From: Brachyhypopomus gauderio
Lineage: Eukaryota; Chordata; Actinopteri; Gymnotiformes; Hypopomidae
Length of the DNA stretch: 64,000 nt
NCBI RefSeq assembly: GCF_052324685.1
Contig: NC_135220.1
Span: 3,593,216-3,657,215 of the forward strand
Reading direction: 5' to 3'
In this document: positions 1 through 14,129 of the stretch, piece after piece
Position numbering within the stretch: the stretch's first letter is position 1
How the letters are laid out: every line of letters begins with the position of its first letter
Notes under the pieces: model-generated
The model's database searches: none
The model's input: the letters and a program-made list of their open reading frames with translations, nothing else
Told to the model about the DNA's origin: nothing
Translations under genes and position numbers: made by a program

Positions 1-806
1 AGCCCAAATTATGTAAAAATAAACATATATTGTTTAAATTGTGGGCCCTGAATTACCTTCTTGAGTGATGTATCCACCCCTGGCATGCTCCCCCATCAAT
101 GTCACCACAAACTTCCTCCATCGCCTGGAGAAGAGATATGAGATGGTGGGGTTATGACCTCCACGATGATGTGTGCAGTGTTGTAGGGACCAAGAGTGGG
201 ATGATGATGAACTCTACCATGCTGGCAAATGGTATAAAATAGTCAATATTATGTGGCACAGGACACTGGAATAAAGCATTAGTGAGAAGATAGCAGTGCA
301 TACTTATGCATATTTATAGCGCAGTTGTCAGTAATGTACTGTTGAAGTTGTCATAAAGTATGCTATTGTTTGCTCTGATCATAAAACAGTAACAATGGTC
401 TCTTCTTACCCCAGCAAGGGGGTGGGGGGGGGGGTATGTTTAGCATTTCTGCAAAAACATGATGTGAATGTTTTATCGGTATGGAATGAAACTTACTTAT
501 AAGTTACTGTAAATACTGATATCGTGCCACACTACAGTAGTACAGTGGTACATGCAGTTCAGTTCTGTGAGTTCAGTAGTGTGGTGTAGAACATATAGGT
601 CTACTTACCTATTCTCATTTTGAAATGTCTAGATGATGCTACAGTAGCAGAACTGATTACACTGGACCCTTTGCCTCCAGAAAACTCAACTCATGATTGA
701 CCACATGTTTCTAATGTAGGGAACTGTGTTTAATGTTTTGCAAAATGTGTGTTTTAGAATTGCTAAATCAGTGTAAGGCAGAGAAAGTGCTTAAGGTTTA
801 GTGCAC

Positions 807-942
807 CAGGGGTGAGTTTCCTACAATGTTCTTAGCGCTAAGTACTTCGTAACCACGTACGGAAGTATGAACGTAACCTCGTATGGAAGTATGAGGTTAC
901 GAAGTACTTAGCGTTAAGAACGTTTTGGGAAACTCACCCCAG
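807..942. mobile_element. short inverted-repeat MITE
   Basis: The left end CAGGGGTGAGTTTCC is mirrored by GGAAACTCACCCCAG at the right end. The arms continue inward (TTCTTAGCGCTAAGTACTTC against its near-complement), so almost the whole 136 bp can fold into a hairpin. Nothing is coded. Family is uncertain, as no clean target-site duplication is visible. A hAT or Harbinger-type MITE is possible. Confidence 0.6.
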
Positions 943-3900
943 TTCAGTAGATTGGCAACGTGAGTTATTCGTTTCCAAAATTGTGCTATAACCACCAGTT
1001 CTGGGGTCTTAAGCGATGGCAAAAAACTGTAATGGTCAATGATAGTGTCACCAAAGTCTGCAGCAGTGAGGGACAAAGCAGTCCTACTATGATAACTCTT
1101 AAAATATAGAAATGTGAAGTTTCAGAGTCTCTCCTTTAAGCTGCTCATGAAGTCCTTTGGTGCCATCCAAAGGTGCATTCTAGTCTGTTGCATTTGTAAA
1201 TTCATTCTTTCTTCTTTTAATGAATGAACTTGATCAAAGATGAATTGTTTAGTGATCCCCTGTCAGAAAGAACATGATATGACGTGACTCTGTTCTTTTT
1301 CTGTACAAGATCGCTGTAGTTTTTGATGAGGCAGAAAAGACAAAACCGCCACGGCACGGCAGGCACAACATTATCAGAGCATCTGCAGGCTTACGAGGAA
1401 GCAAATGAGCTGAATCGGCCCGAATGCGGAGTGTATCTTGATGCTCAGCGTTCTTCAAAGGCTTCTCTGTACCAGACACAAGGTCGGCTGTGCAGACTCG
1501 AACGTGAAGAGGGCGGCATTTGTTTTGCAGTGCATGTCATGCAGTAAGTGAGTTTAGAATGGAAATAAAACGTTTTAGAGATGATGTCACTGTGAAACGT
1601 CCGACTTCACTGGGCAACGTGCTCAAAATACGTCTGGATGAGATCCACGTTAAAGGAGCTGGAATTCGACTCTGGTAATACTGAAGGAGAGCTTCTCTTT
1701 GTTATGTCTGCATTCATTTTTATTATATGACTATATATTCATTTATTATATTATATCCCCCAATGTTGGGATGTTTGTGTGTCTGAATGTGTGGGAGTGT
1801 GAGAGAGAGTGTGTGTGAGTGTATGAGTGTGAGTGTGTGAAATTGTGCTAATCATGATTCAGTAAAATTGTTGACTTGTGCATCGGTTGCCCACGGGGTG
1901 TTATTGTTGAGATTTAGCGTGACGGGTAAATGATCACATGGTTAAGGTAATTTCCTGGCCCTACCCATGACAGGATTAGGATGAATGTCAGTAGGATGAC
2001 GGCCGCAGGAGGATGAAACAAGCATGATCATTACTGAATGTGTATTCAGTCTAATGTAGAGTGCAGTTTCAAGACACCAACAGGCTGTTTCTACCACAGC
2101 TTCCTAAGTAACAGCTCAGCAGAAAATGACACACACAAAGAGAGACTTAAATCTGTCACTTCTGCTCTACATTGACGCAAATTTTGCGCCACGAGAAATC
2201 TGGCAAATCTGGTCCTCACGTCTGCACATGTGTAAACGTTAGCATTTCAGCTAATGTCATGGTGTAGCTGCTTCACCTAATTTTAAGAGTATTTTCTAAA
2301 GTCAGTAACTCTTGGTATGTGCATGGCAACTTACAAGTAGAATTTCACACATATGAAACTGGTGACATTACTGAAAAAACAAATGCAATAAAGCAGCTAG
2401 ATATAAAAAAAAAACCCCAAAAGCGTCACACATGCGACTATTGTGATGTAATGTCATATGAGCTCAGCATGGAGTGCCTCATTAACATTGGATGTGGCCT
2501 TATCTCCCTCCAGTAGAGAGTGTTTTCAGATACCTCGTCTATTTGTGGGTGGCCATGATTACCTCTATGGTCGCAGTGCTTTGATGTAAATGGCCCCAGC
2601 TTCACATAGTACTTCGTAGTTTGATGCACAGTTGTTGATTGCCAGTGTGTTGCCATGCGTTGTCATAAAACACCAAAAAGTGCCACGGTATTTGACAGTG
2701 TTCTCCTGCCCTGTCTGTCCTTCAGCCCCATACAGGTGCCGACACGGAAGACAGTCTGTGCCACCAGGCAGTTGAAGCATACCTGCGTTTGTGCATCTCA
2801 CTCAAACCAAAGCATCTGCTCTGTCACTTAATAATAATTAAATTAAAAAATTTAAATTAAATTTAATTAAATTTTTTAAAATTAAAATGATAACGATTAT
2901 GATAGTTGATGTGGAGGCAGCTTGACATCTTTCGATGGGTTATGAACATCAGAAAGCAATTTTCTATATCCATAATCTACTGTTTTATCAGAGTTAAGGT
3001 ATAATCCATAATCACAGTAGATTAACATTTATATGCATTTTTAATGTCTAGTTTCACCCAGTTTCAGACAATCACCCATAATCCATACACTGATAGACAC
3101 ATCAGTCTCGCATTTTAAATGTATTTCCAATTAATAGCCTAGTCATGCTTTCACTCTTTGAAATGCCTTGAAATGTATATCAGGACAGCAACTGTGCTGG
3201 GTAGCGCGGGATCTTCTGCGGGATAATCGCTACCTGCAGGGCTGTGTGTTTTTTTTCCCTGCTTTTGCTTCACTGAATGGAATATGGGCTTCCTATCTCC
3301 AAACTTGTCCCCACAGGAACAGAGAACTCAACCACTGGGGAAATGCAAGCTGCCTGCAAGGGTTCCAGTAGCAATGCAACAACATTTGTGGTTTCTTATG
3401 GTTCTTAATGCTGCTGGTAACAACAATGCAATTGAAAGAGTTCTCATGAACGTACTCTTTCATGTACTCACTCTATGTATTAAGATATAATAGTTTCAAC
3501 TGAATTAAATAAAAAATATACATATTCAATACATTCTTACTGCATCCTGAAGATTAGAAAATCTTCATGGATTTTCTAATGTAAAAATGTTTAAAATAGG
3601 GAATCTGTGAAGCAGAGGTGATTCATGGCAGCTGCAATTTTAGTGGCAGAGGGACTCCTGGCTGGTTCACCACTCAGTTTGTGAGAGTTGACTGGCATGA
3701 TTTAAAGAAAACGAGCTCCCCAACTCATTGTTCTGTGCAGATTACAAAATACTAAAACAATTGAATAAACCAGATTGACTTGAAGTCAGTGGACCTGAAA
3801 TGTTGAATCATTCAATTTGATAAACCCCAGAAGTGCATATCATTGTTCATCGTTGTGAATTCTTTTTCGATTCCTGTGTTTCCAATGTTCCCAGGTCACC

Positions 3901-6900
3901 ACGGGGGACAGGAAAGTACACTTCCTCCGGAGTTCTTCGTCTATTTCTACAGGCACTGCAGACACACCTGTCTGGACATGTTATTGTTGTGTTTGTTTGT
4001 CTGTGGTCATGCCGAGTTACTGTCTGTGCAGACTGTGGCCAGGACCTGTGCAGGATGGGACGGCTGGCTTCCCCTACAGCGGGAGCTGCTGTGTGTTCGC
4101 TCGTAGAGCTCTGCACACAATTCTCACTGCACAGGCCCCAGGCCTCTGGGGACTAAAGTGATTTTTCACATAATTGCAACAAACCTGCCTGACTGGCTCT
4201 CCGTACAGATACAGGCCCCTGACTTCCCCCGCACTATGCACCAGGTCTTAAAAAACCCCACCTGTGGAGCGATACACGCTGATGTTTGAGCTGTTTACGT
4301 ATTTCAAACATCTCGCGGTGCGACCTGGAAGCAAAAGCAGGTTCGCCCGCATGCCTTGTGGAAGTGGTCGCTTTGCCCGAGTCGTTCAACAGAAGATAAG
4401 AGACTCCCTCCTGCCGGTCTGCCTGTAGTGACTTTAATAAAGCACCACAGTGTACCACTGTGGGAGTACAGATGCCTAGTTGGGACCATTATGTGACGCT
4501 GGATGACACAGTACTGAAATTCTGGAGACCTCACACAGGGCGGACTGCAGAGCACCTTGTGCGATACAGAGTTTAGATTCGAGTTTTTGTATTTGAGTAT
4601 CTGAGATCTTTCCTGCAACTAGGGAACATTTACAAGCTATAATGCATAATAGAAGCAAGATAGGGAAGCATCTCGAAGGGGAAATGTGTTGTAGAAGAAA
4701 ACAGGATAAAGAGGTCATGCTGTTGACATTATAAACAGCTAAATACAGTGTATACAAAAAGGGTTGATCCCAGAACGGAATTCCCCTAAGGATATATCAG
4801 TTGAGCGTGTATGCCACGCTGTCGTCATATAGGAGAATCTACCCTGGACCTTCAGCAGTTTAGGACCAGCTAAAGGATTCTGTTGTAAGAATCAATGTTT
4901 TGTTATCATTACCAAAGTGAAAATATGTATCCCTCTGTTCCAAAAGATTTGTTTGAATGTATAAATGTAAGTTGGTTTATTAATTTCTGCATCTCTGTTT
5001 ATTTTTCCTTTGCATTTTGAGATAGAAAGAAAGAAAGATAGAGACAGAAAGCAAGAAAACATCTCCAATGGGACAATCTGTTTTTATTTAGCTGACTAAC
5101 TATTGACATAGTGGCATGTCCACATATAAATGTGGAGGTCAATCGAAATGTTTCCGCTCTGATTAAAATTTGTTTTGCTAAATTTTCATTCCTAATTGCC
5201 CTGCAGTGATGAGCTATTTTAAAAGGCAGCACTATAAAACAAGATTAAGTGAAATGATGTGAACACAAACAACTGAAGTCAAAGATTCAGTGACTATCAG
5301 TAGACAATGTCCTTAGGACATTTGAGTTAAGTCACATACTGCTCAGTAATTTTATTATAGTGAGAAACCAGGCACTCAGAAAGAAAAGTGTGCCCGTTAA
5401 TGGTAGGTTTAGTAAGTGATGAGGAGGTGTTGAGAGAAATACTCGTAGCTGAAACTAGGGTGCAGAAATAGAGAGGAAGATTCTCTGATCTTAGGACACG
5501 AGTCACTGATCTACTGGAGCAAAGTGAAGCTTCCTGGAAGTCTCAATAACACCTCACGCTGAGGCTAATATGCACAGAAGACCACCAGTACAGATGAGAG
5601 CTGTGCAGGTCTAGTGGTGGCAATAGTGCTGCTTCAGCCACTTATTGTCCTGCTTTCTCGTGCTTAATATTACTGCTTCAGATCAGATGTTTTGTTTATA
5701 AGCAGGGTTGCCTCATATCAGGGCTCAGAGACTCAGAAGGGAGCGGTCATCCGCTGGGATCAAGACTGTAAGCTCAGTGTCACGTAAACAAGTTCTGGGC
5801 ATGATCAGTCACCTACTGCCAACCAGCTGGCCAGTAACGGTGGAATGGCGCGTGCCTCCGACCACAGCAACAGGCTCCTCAAAAACTGCTCGAGCGCTTC
5901 ATGTGTTACATGGCTGACAGGATTCTCCACAGCAAGCAAACGGCCGATTCTGTGACAATTTAGCCCAAGCACACAGTGAAAAGTGGCAGTCGGTTTTTCT
6001 AGGATTCGATTTTTAGCATAGCATCGTAAGGCTCTTTAAAAGACCTGTAACATCATACAATCGTTTCAAAAAAGTTATCCACTTCAAAAGAATATCTCTA
6101 CACAAGCTGTTCACTTTGGTCGGTCTTGTGCGGTTGGACGAGGTGAAGAAGAGCCCCAGGGAGGGTAAACCCCATGTGACAGGCGAGAATGCTGCACAGA
6201 TTTATCAAATCCGTGCAGTCGCAATCAGCATATATATTAAACAGGTACCATATCACTGTGATGCTTGGCGGGGTAATGTAAGTCAGGCTTAACTCAGTGA
6301 TCTTTCACCTGTTCAGAGGATGACAGACCAGCTCTTTCACCTAGAAGTTCATATCATGCTTCAGTTTGCTTCAAAGATTTGCCTTTTCTTTTTTGCTTGA
6401 AGAGTCCTGATCATAATGTTCATAATGTTTTTTTTTTTATGCATGAGCTCCACACAAACACAGCACTCATGGCCAAGACAGCACACATCTTCAAGGTGTG
6501 AAAGTCTGAAATTACTTTATAACCATTTATGACTTGTATAGACTTACACAGAACTATACCAACTATAGAGTGTATGTATAATTGCTCGTGGGCAGTAAAA
6601 TATATTGTTTTACTTTGCAATGAAAATGCATTATCTTCATTTTTGCTGCTCTTAGACGTGGCTGAATGATGAAGCCAACCCTGTACATAACAGAGGCCTG
6701 TTTCAACCTGCTCCTTCCACTCCAATCAGCCAAGAGAGAACAAAGCACATGGCGCAATTAATCAAAGTTGTGATTTCAAGCTAGCGCAGCCTGACAATAT
6801 GCACTGTGTCTTCGATGGCTGTGTTTTCCCTCACTGTGTATGGAAGGGAAATATCCAGAAATTTCTGGAAATCTCACATATTTCAAGAAATTTTACCAGA

Positions 6901-8146
6901 ACTACCCTAGCAGAAGGTTCATGGTTGGTGAATACCTAAAGTCATAAATGCAAAGTCTGCAAAGATAGGATAAGATTCATTATTCAGACCTCTCGGATTC
7001 CTATACAGCTGTTTTTATCTTGTATATACAGCGTATAATTTCCATTTTAATGTATAGTTTAGTTTGAAACAGATATTGGAGCATCCATTAATATTTAAGA
7101 AGTGACTGAGAGGCCCTGTCATTCACTGTAGTCTGCCCTTGATACACATATCACAAACATCATTCCTAGATTTGCACATTAATGGTTAATGCACACGCCA
7201 ATCATAAATGCTTTCTGACTAAACGTCTGAGGAAACTCTATGTCCAAAAATCAAAACCAAACAAAAATGGCTTAAAGCTTTAAAAACCAGTCATAATTTC
7301 GATCTATATTTAATTCGCCGATTAAACGATTGTTCTCTTGTTTACATTTAAATGAGGTGGTCACATAATTTAAGTTTTAGGCTTTGAAACTGCACCCTTT
7401 GAGGAATAGTAAGCAGAACATACATTTCATACTTACTCTGTATCCAATCTGTGGGATAAAGCGAAAAGGAGCGCAGAACTGAGCTGGGCGTGTTCATGCG
7501 GCCCTGGGCACTACGAGTGTGCGCAGCTGAGCCCATGGCTGGCAGGCTAGCACCACCCTGTCCTGTATCCGCGGCTGATGAGGACACAAACAACAGCCTG
7601 GGAAGACAATACTGCTAATGTCCCTTTGTGTGCACAACACTAGTGGAGCGCGGATCTCTTTTACAGCCCCATATAATGCCTTCCTCGAAACAGCCCCTCA
7701 CAGAAGAGCGCCTTTCTCCCGCCGCGTCGCCCATCCGTTCACCGCGCTGTAACGGGAGATGGAGGCCTTTGAGAGGGTGTCGTTTCCGAGGAGAGGTCGG
7801 AATACTCGCTTTAGCGGAGAATGCCATCTCCCGAGACGTCGTGAAACAAAGCAAGGAAGCCTGTAGCAGGAGCAGTCACCGCGGTATACTCTTTCTCCTC
7901 GGGGATGTGGTTTGAAAGCAATACTTCGACACCTTCCCATGTTCGGCGGCCAGCGGGAACCTGCAAAAACACAAAACAAAACACATGCACGAATCATTCA
8001 GGTCGCCCGTGAAAACTGGGACGCTCCAATGGTTCTCCCAGTGAGACAAAGACTTGTGCCCATTTAATTTGTCTCTGTCCATCCCTGCCGTTACAGTTAT
8101 ATGGCAGGCCTAATTAACCATTGAATCTCCATAGCGAGAATGTGGT

Positions 8147-8148
<2 letters not shown>

Positions 8149-8178
<30 letters not shown>
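8149..8178. repeat. 30-base poly-C tract
   Basis: An uninterrupted run of C, followed by AACACATTTGC. Similar runs occur at about 37602-37617 and 49748-49770, the latter two next to hAT-like sequence. Length in the assembly may be unreliable. Confidence 0.9.
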
Positions 8179-8180
<2 letters not shown>

Positions 8181-11100
8181 CACATTTGCAGGTTATTATA
8201 CATCAGCTTGGGAGTCACATGTGGAGGGACTTTTGTTGGACCTGGCAACTTCTTTTCTTTCTCCACCTTTTGTGCCATCAGTTATCCCATTAACATGACT
8301 GTGTCTCTGCTCATAGTGGTAGAGCCAGCTGGGCTGTTTCGACACACAGTGAGACATCTGACCTAGCTCTGAACTGCTACTGATGGGGGCAATGTACCAT
8401 CGTTAAGGGGGGAGGGGGGCATTTTTTGTTGTAAGTTGTAATGGTGACTAATGAGCATTCTAATGAGTATAATTACTGTTTGAATGTGTAGCTGGACTAA
8501 GCAACTGCTTACAAAACATTGAAATCACTTCACTTTAATGGAATACATATATGATGAAGTCTGATTTTAAAGGAATACATAAATGATGTAGTTTGATATC
8601 AAAGAGGATTTGAAAAATAATTTGGTTTCAGATAAAATTTAAAATCTTTTAATGGTTTAGTAGTTATATTATACATTTAGTGTAGCACACTATAGTGTTA
8701 AAGAATATGAAAAATTGTGACCTTAATACGTGACCTATGTATTGTAGACATGGCCTCTGTGTCAGGCTCACTGTGAAAGCTGACATTGTCTTCCCTATAA
8801 AGCAATACTTCACAGACATGATGGTGTCATATCTTCCAGGTCCTTTTTTTAAACCAGCAGCCTTGTAATGTTAGAGGTTCCTCACCTCTCTTCCCACTTG
8901 TCTGGACGTGTTTCAAATGTATCGTTGCAGAAAACCATGAAACAATTTAAGCTGATACTGCCAGTTTAAATTACTAAACCATGTGGTCACAGTCATTATG
9001 CTATCAATCTTCAATCTTGCTCACATACAGTGCATTCATGCTAGTCTTCTGCACAGGTAAAGGGAGCACCTTCCAAAACTCTGCACAGGGCTCCAGAGTT
9101 CAACCATTCAAGCCCAGGACACTAATTTAACTACCAAAATGTTGCTTTTTGTAGTATGAAAAATAATGATACTGGTGTGATACTGGTTGTGCTTCAGTGA
9201 TGCCATGACATGGAGGTTCCCATGTTTCATTCACAGCTCCTTTTCCCCCCGTGGTGCTGGCTTTGACATTGTGGTTCATAACGAGTAGTGTGGTGAAACA
9301 ATCCTGACCTTGGCTGTCAATACATTTTGTTGATTTGACACTTAACAGTCTGACAAGCTGATTTCTTTTTAGACTTTCTATCACCTGGGTGATTTCTGTT
9401 AATTTATTTGCAAAATCAAATTCCTGTGGGTCCAGTTCATTTGAGGAACAAAGACTCTCTTATGGGGATTGATGTGAGCACACATTCCCAGAGTTACTTT
9501 TATCAACGTTAGTTATTTAGTTGTGAAGTTGAGTTTAATTGCCTTTATCCCAGTCATTGGACTTAAGTTGTATTCTCAGAGCAAGGTTGCTCCGTTGCCC
9601 CAGAGGTATCGATGAGATGGAGAAGGCAGTGGCATATTATGCCAAGCTCTGTGATCTGATTCTAGTTTCTTAAACTGGAAAATAGATCAATTACATGAAA
9701 TCATGCAATGTCAGCATACACATGAAATTAAATATTAATAATGCATCAATGTTACTAAAGATTATCTCTATGTAAACCTGAACGCTCATAGAACATTTGT
9801 GTATTTATTTTGTGAAGTCACAACATTGGTATGAGAGTGAAATCAAAGGATCGCATACACACAGGCTGCAGGCGCTCGGACTGCTGCCCAATTATCAATT
9901 ATTAACGAGACTACAAGACTACTGAGCAAATATGGCTGTCTCACCATTATTACTGGATCCTGTAGCTGACCTGCGCTGAGCGGGACGCGGGACACGCTGC
10001 TGCCGTCTCTCTCCCAGCTCCGTGCCGGTAGCCAGGGGAGCTTCAGCTGCTTTGGGGAGCACGTCGTCTAATTTTTGAACATAGTCATGCACAACAAGAC
10101 CTTAGGCTGTTGTCGCAACATGGCTGGACTGTGACATGTGGTGATTAAGTCAGATGGCATCAAAGGAGCCCAGAAGCTTCAAAGGTAAACATCGCCTCTC
10201 ACTATTCTCATACGTCAGTAGATGTCAGCTGTAATGTTAGAGAATGCTGCACCTAGGTTACCTGTTTCATTTGACCTTCAGCCACACATACAGGGAAACG
10301 CATTAAAAGTGCTAGTGAAAAATCAATATATCGTTACGGAAGCTCAGATGCATTATAATGAGAAAATACAGGTGTGGGTGTTGTGCTCCAAGTTGCTTAC
10401 CGAGAGCTCGGGTGTGTGAAGATTACAGTAGGTGTGACTGGCATCTCGGGGGACAGGGAGGGGGTATGAGGGACCACCATAGCTCACACCAAACCACAGC
10501 AAAGCATGAGTAAGTAACCAGTGGGGTTCATGGCTCCTTAAGAGCACCGTGACACATGCCAGAATTCATGCACGACCATGAAAGAAACTCATTATTGAAG
10601 CTCAATCACTGTGTCTCTAATGTACACTTGCGAAACACATACTTCAAGGAATGTTTTTTTATGCAAACATTATATGTATTAAAAGCTTGCCTCGGTGATG
10701 CCTCCTTGCAATCTTAATCTCATCGTCTAGTAATGTTCCCTGTGGGCTTTGCGGAGCTCATTTTGGAATGTTTACAAGCAGCAAAAACGTGTCGGGGAAA
10801 CGCGGGCCTCCGGTGCAGTGGAGCGCGTTGCTCTTTTCTGCGTGCGATCAGGTAACGCAAAGGCCAAACCGTCGACCTCGCAGCGCATGGCCGTTATTGA
10901 TCGTCTCGTGCCAGCGAGGTGCTTTTCGTGGCGTGACACAGCGCCGTGTCTCTGTGGTGTAGCGACTACCTCGATCTCTGCAGTTCGCGGTACACGTCTC
11001 AGGTGCTCGTGCATGTCTCAACCAGACGGAAAAACAAAAGTATGACTGACGGAATTATGTGGCAGGTGATTTATGGACAAGCAGAGGGTGGAAAACACGT

Positions 11101-11518
11101 TTGACTCCCCCGGTCTCTTCTTGCTACAATTACTGTCTTTATTGTTGTCTTTTGGCTACTGATTATCCGTGGTGATTACTTTGGATGAGGAATTAAATCT
11201 TCTCCTGTCAAAATAATTAATGTTTTATGCAACCACTTATTAGTATTTTAATGAAATACTTTTTAAAAATAATGACTATTTTGTTTATTAAATGGTGTTT
11301 AAAAATAATTTTGGTTAAACCTTTCGGAAAATAATTTCTCAGGCAAGCACGCTTATACAAAATTACAAAATAAATGCTCTTAGATCTACATTGCTTTTAG
11401 ATCTTAGAGACCATTTCCATAGCAACTTGGAAATATATGAAGGAATGAAAGTTTGAAGAAACTTGGATTCTCTCCTGGATGTTTGTAAATACGATCATGA
11501 ATCGTAAAAAAAAAAAAA

Positions 11519-11554
<36 letters not shown>

Positions 11555-14129
11555 CAAACAAAGAAGGTTCGACTTCAACACATCAAACATTGTTTATATT
11601 TGCATTGATGTGTCTTTGTTTATATAGAAACACTGCTAAGAACATAATTGACATCACCTTGATCTCTGTACTACACAAAAGATCTCTTGCACATGCTCGT
11701 CAAACAACAAAGCCAAAACAGTAGCCGTTCAGATGACACCGATGGGGAAGGCTTTGTTATAACTGTACATACTCATCCAATTTCAACAGCATCTGCAGAG
11801 CATTTGAAAGAATCCATAGAAGCACTCAAAGGAGAATATTTGTTAGGTTCCTGCTTTTGAAGAGTGGCATTTGTCCTTTGAGCAAGGAAAGTTAGTGAGG
11901 ATCTTAGCATGCGACTATACATCTATCAGTTAAAAGGTACATCTATGAATAATTTAATTTAATAGAAATTTTATTAATCAATGGGTACATGTATTAATCA
12001 ATTAATAGAAATCTTTATTCCTGCAATGAATTTTCTCAGTAGAAGGAGCTACCGTGTGTTTAATTAAGTACATGACCCTAATGTGACTGCAGCTGATTCA
12101 TTATGAGGCTTCTGTGATGCTAAATAGCCAGAAGACTTTCTCCCGATCACTAAGGCTGGAAGAGAAAGCCAAACATGTCTTAAAGGGTCCTCTAGTTTAA
12201 CTTTAACCAGTTTTCCAACCCAAAAGCCATTCAGCCATCTGTCAACCTTTGATCTTAAAGAGGTTGTCTAATATTATATTGCAAATCTTCTCAATACTCC
12301 TTCCGTTCTCCAGTGCACATGCAAACCTTTCCTGCACATACAAAATGTGATTCCGAGGGCCATGAATAAAGGGTCATGATACAATCACTCCACCAGACAG
12401 TGAGCCTCTTGTCGATGTGAAAACTGGCCTTTCGTCCTGATGCGAGAACTGATTGGACAGACTGGCCTTTCGTCTTAATGGGAGAACTGTTTGGACAGAC
12501 TGGCCTTTCTCAGAGGCTGTTGGAAAAGGGTGGCCTTTCTCGGAGGCTGCCTGAAATTTTGTGGTTCCTTCTTGAAGTTGCTGTAGCAACAGGCAGTTGA
12601 GGTTTGAATGAGGTGGATGGCACCATCATCTATCACCAAAAGTGCCGGTTCCTCCCCCAAGAGCAAGTCATCACTAAAACACTTTCAGGACAAAACTCAT
12701 TCGTTACATCCGCTGACCTCACACCATTCCTGGGCCATCCTGAGAGCTTCATTCAGCAGCTTCGTCTTCATCACTCATGCCGACAATAAGCGTTTTTTGT
12801 TATTTCAAGCTTGGGTTTGGAAAAATTTTATGGTTTCTGCAAATGATGTGTCTGAACATTTCATACGAGAGCTGATCCTGACTGCATGCAAATGTTTGAA
12901 AATAAAGAAAAAATCTGAAGAGTCTGAAAAGCAGGCAATTATATCTTGAAGTTGTCCAGCTCCAGTGAATTATACAGAGCATAGGACACCATAAGGAACA
13001 TTTTTTTTTACCAGCATTTGTGGTATTTCTAGCTATTTATAGTACACTCCCAATGGAAACACAGATACACAGAAAGAAATTACACACAGATGATGTGAGT
13101 GATTCATTGAAATAACCTATAAGAGGACAGTAATCAGTGGAATGCACATGCTTTAATGCAACTACCATCTGTCACCTATATTTCATAACTACTGCATGAC
13201 CACACTAAGAGGTAATGCAATCTGAGCACAATAAACAGACAAAATAGTATAAATAAGTCATTCATATAAAAATACTCTTTCACAAAATATACTCTTTTAC
13301 CAATTAATTTCAGTTTAAATTCCACGTGTCTGGATATATCACTATACCAATTAAAACGAAGCTAGGAGTCAGTAGTTATCCCATTATTTCACCAAATGTG
13401 ATTCTCCAGACTAGCAGCAAATCGAGCGGGAACTACAGTGTTTCTAGGGTCCAGTGTGAATTTGATTTCAGTCTGAACTGATTCTGGTTTCACAAACATG
13501 CCAGACCAAACTACCACTATTTCACAAGTCCTGGAGGAATGACAGGCGCAGTCTGCTGAAGAAATAAATAAAAGTGTTTCTCTAAACAAATAGCCAGTTA
13601 TCTCCGTCATTGAGTTTGTGCCATTATACCTGTCGTATAATGTCCCATATGCGAAGGTGCACACACCTATCATTACGAGTCTGATGTGGACCGTGGGGAG
13701 AGAAAGTCTGGGAGCTTTGATGCATTTCAGACATCTCCAGACTCGCCCACGCTCAGCGTTCGCCGCAGGCCTGGTGAGACGGGCCGGGCCCTGTGAGGAG
13801 CTGAGTTTATGAATGGAGACACTTCATTCAGTCTTGCAAGTCCAGGGCCATGTCTTCACTTCTCCTCTGTTTTCTCTGGTCATTTTTAAAGTGTTTCTCC
13901 AGTGTGTGGCACTGATGCTTCGTTCCACGAGGAGGCATTGTGCAAAAAAGACGACGTTGAACGTCTCACGTCGGAGCTCCGAGATGTTCGTCGGCGGACA
14001 GGAGCACCCCGCCCGCAAAAAATGTCACACGGGTTTATAACTCCTCCCCTCCCTCAACCCTCGTTAGGAGGATCCCAACAATCAAGGGCAGAACAAGCAC
14101 TCTTCAGAATGGTGAGGGCAGGCCGGTGT

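Larger units (their letters stand above)
1..14129. other. gene-poor 14-kb flank 3' of wnt7a
   Basis: I see no convincing coding exon here: open frames are short, without family resemblance or paired splice sites. The stretch holds an inverted-repeat MITE (807-942), an AT-rich palindrome (about 2822-2886), a 30-base C run (8149-8178), an A run followed by a CA repeat (about 11506-11556), and two CpG-rich patches (about 7640-7930 and 10760-11030). The last few hundred bases before 14130 are GC-rich and probably include wnt7a 3' UTR. Distal regulatory elements of wnt7a could lie here, but I cannot point to one from sequence alone. Confidence 0.6.

Noticed and set aside
3833-4156. Overlapping frames with several cysteines that faintly recall a hormone-receptor ectodomain
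   Set aside because: No consistent frame, motif spacing or splice sites; resemblance is too weak to call an exon.
7615-7997. Overlapping frames on both strands in a CpG-rich patch
   Set aside because: Frames are open because of high GC content. No recognisable domain, and no supporting splice sites.
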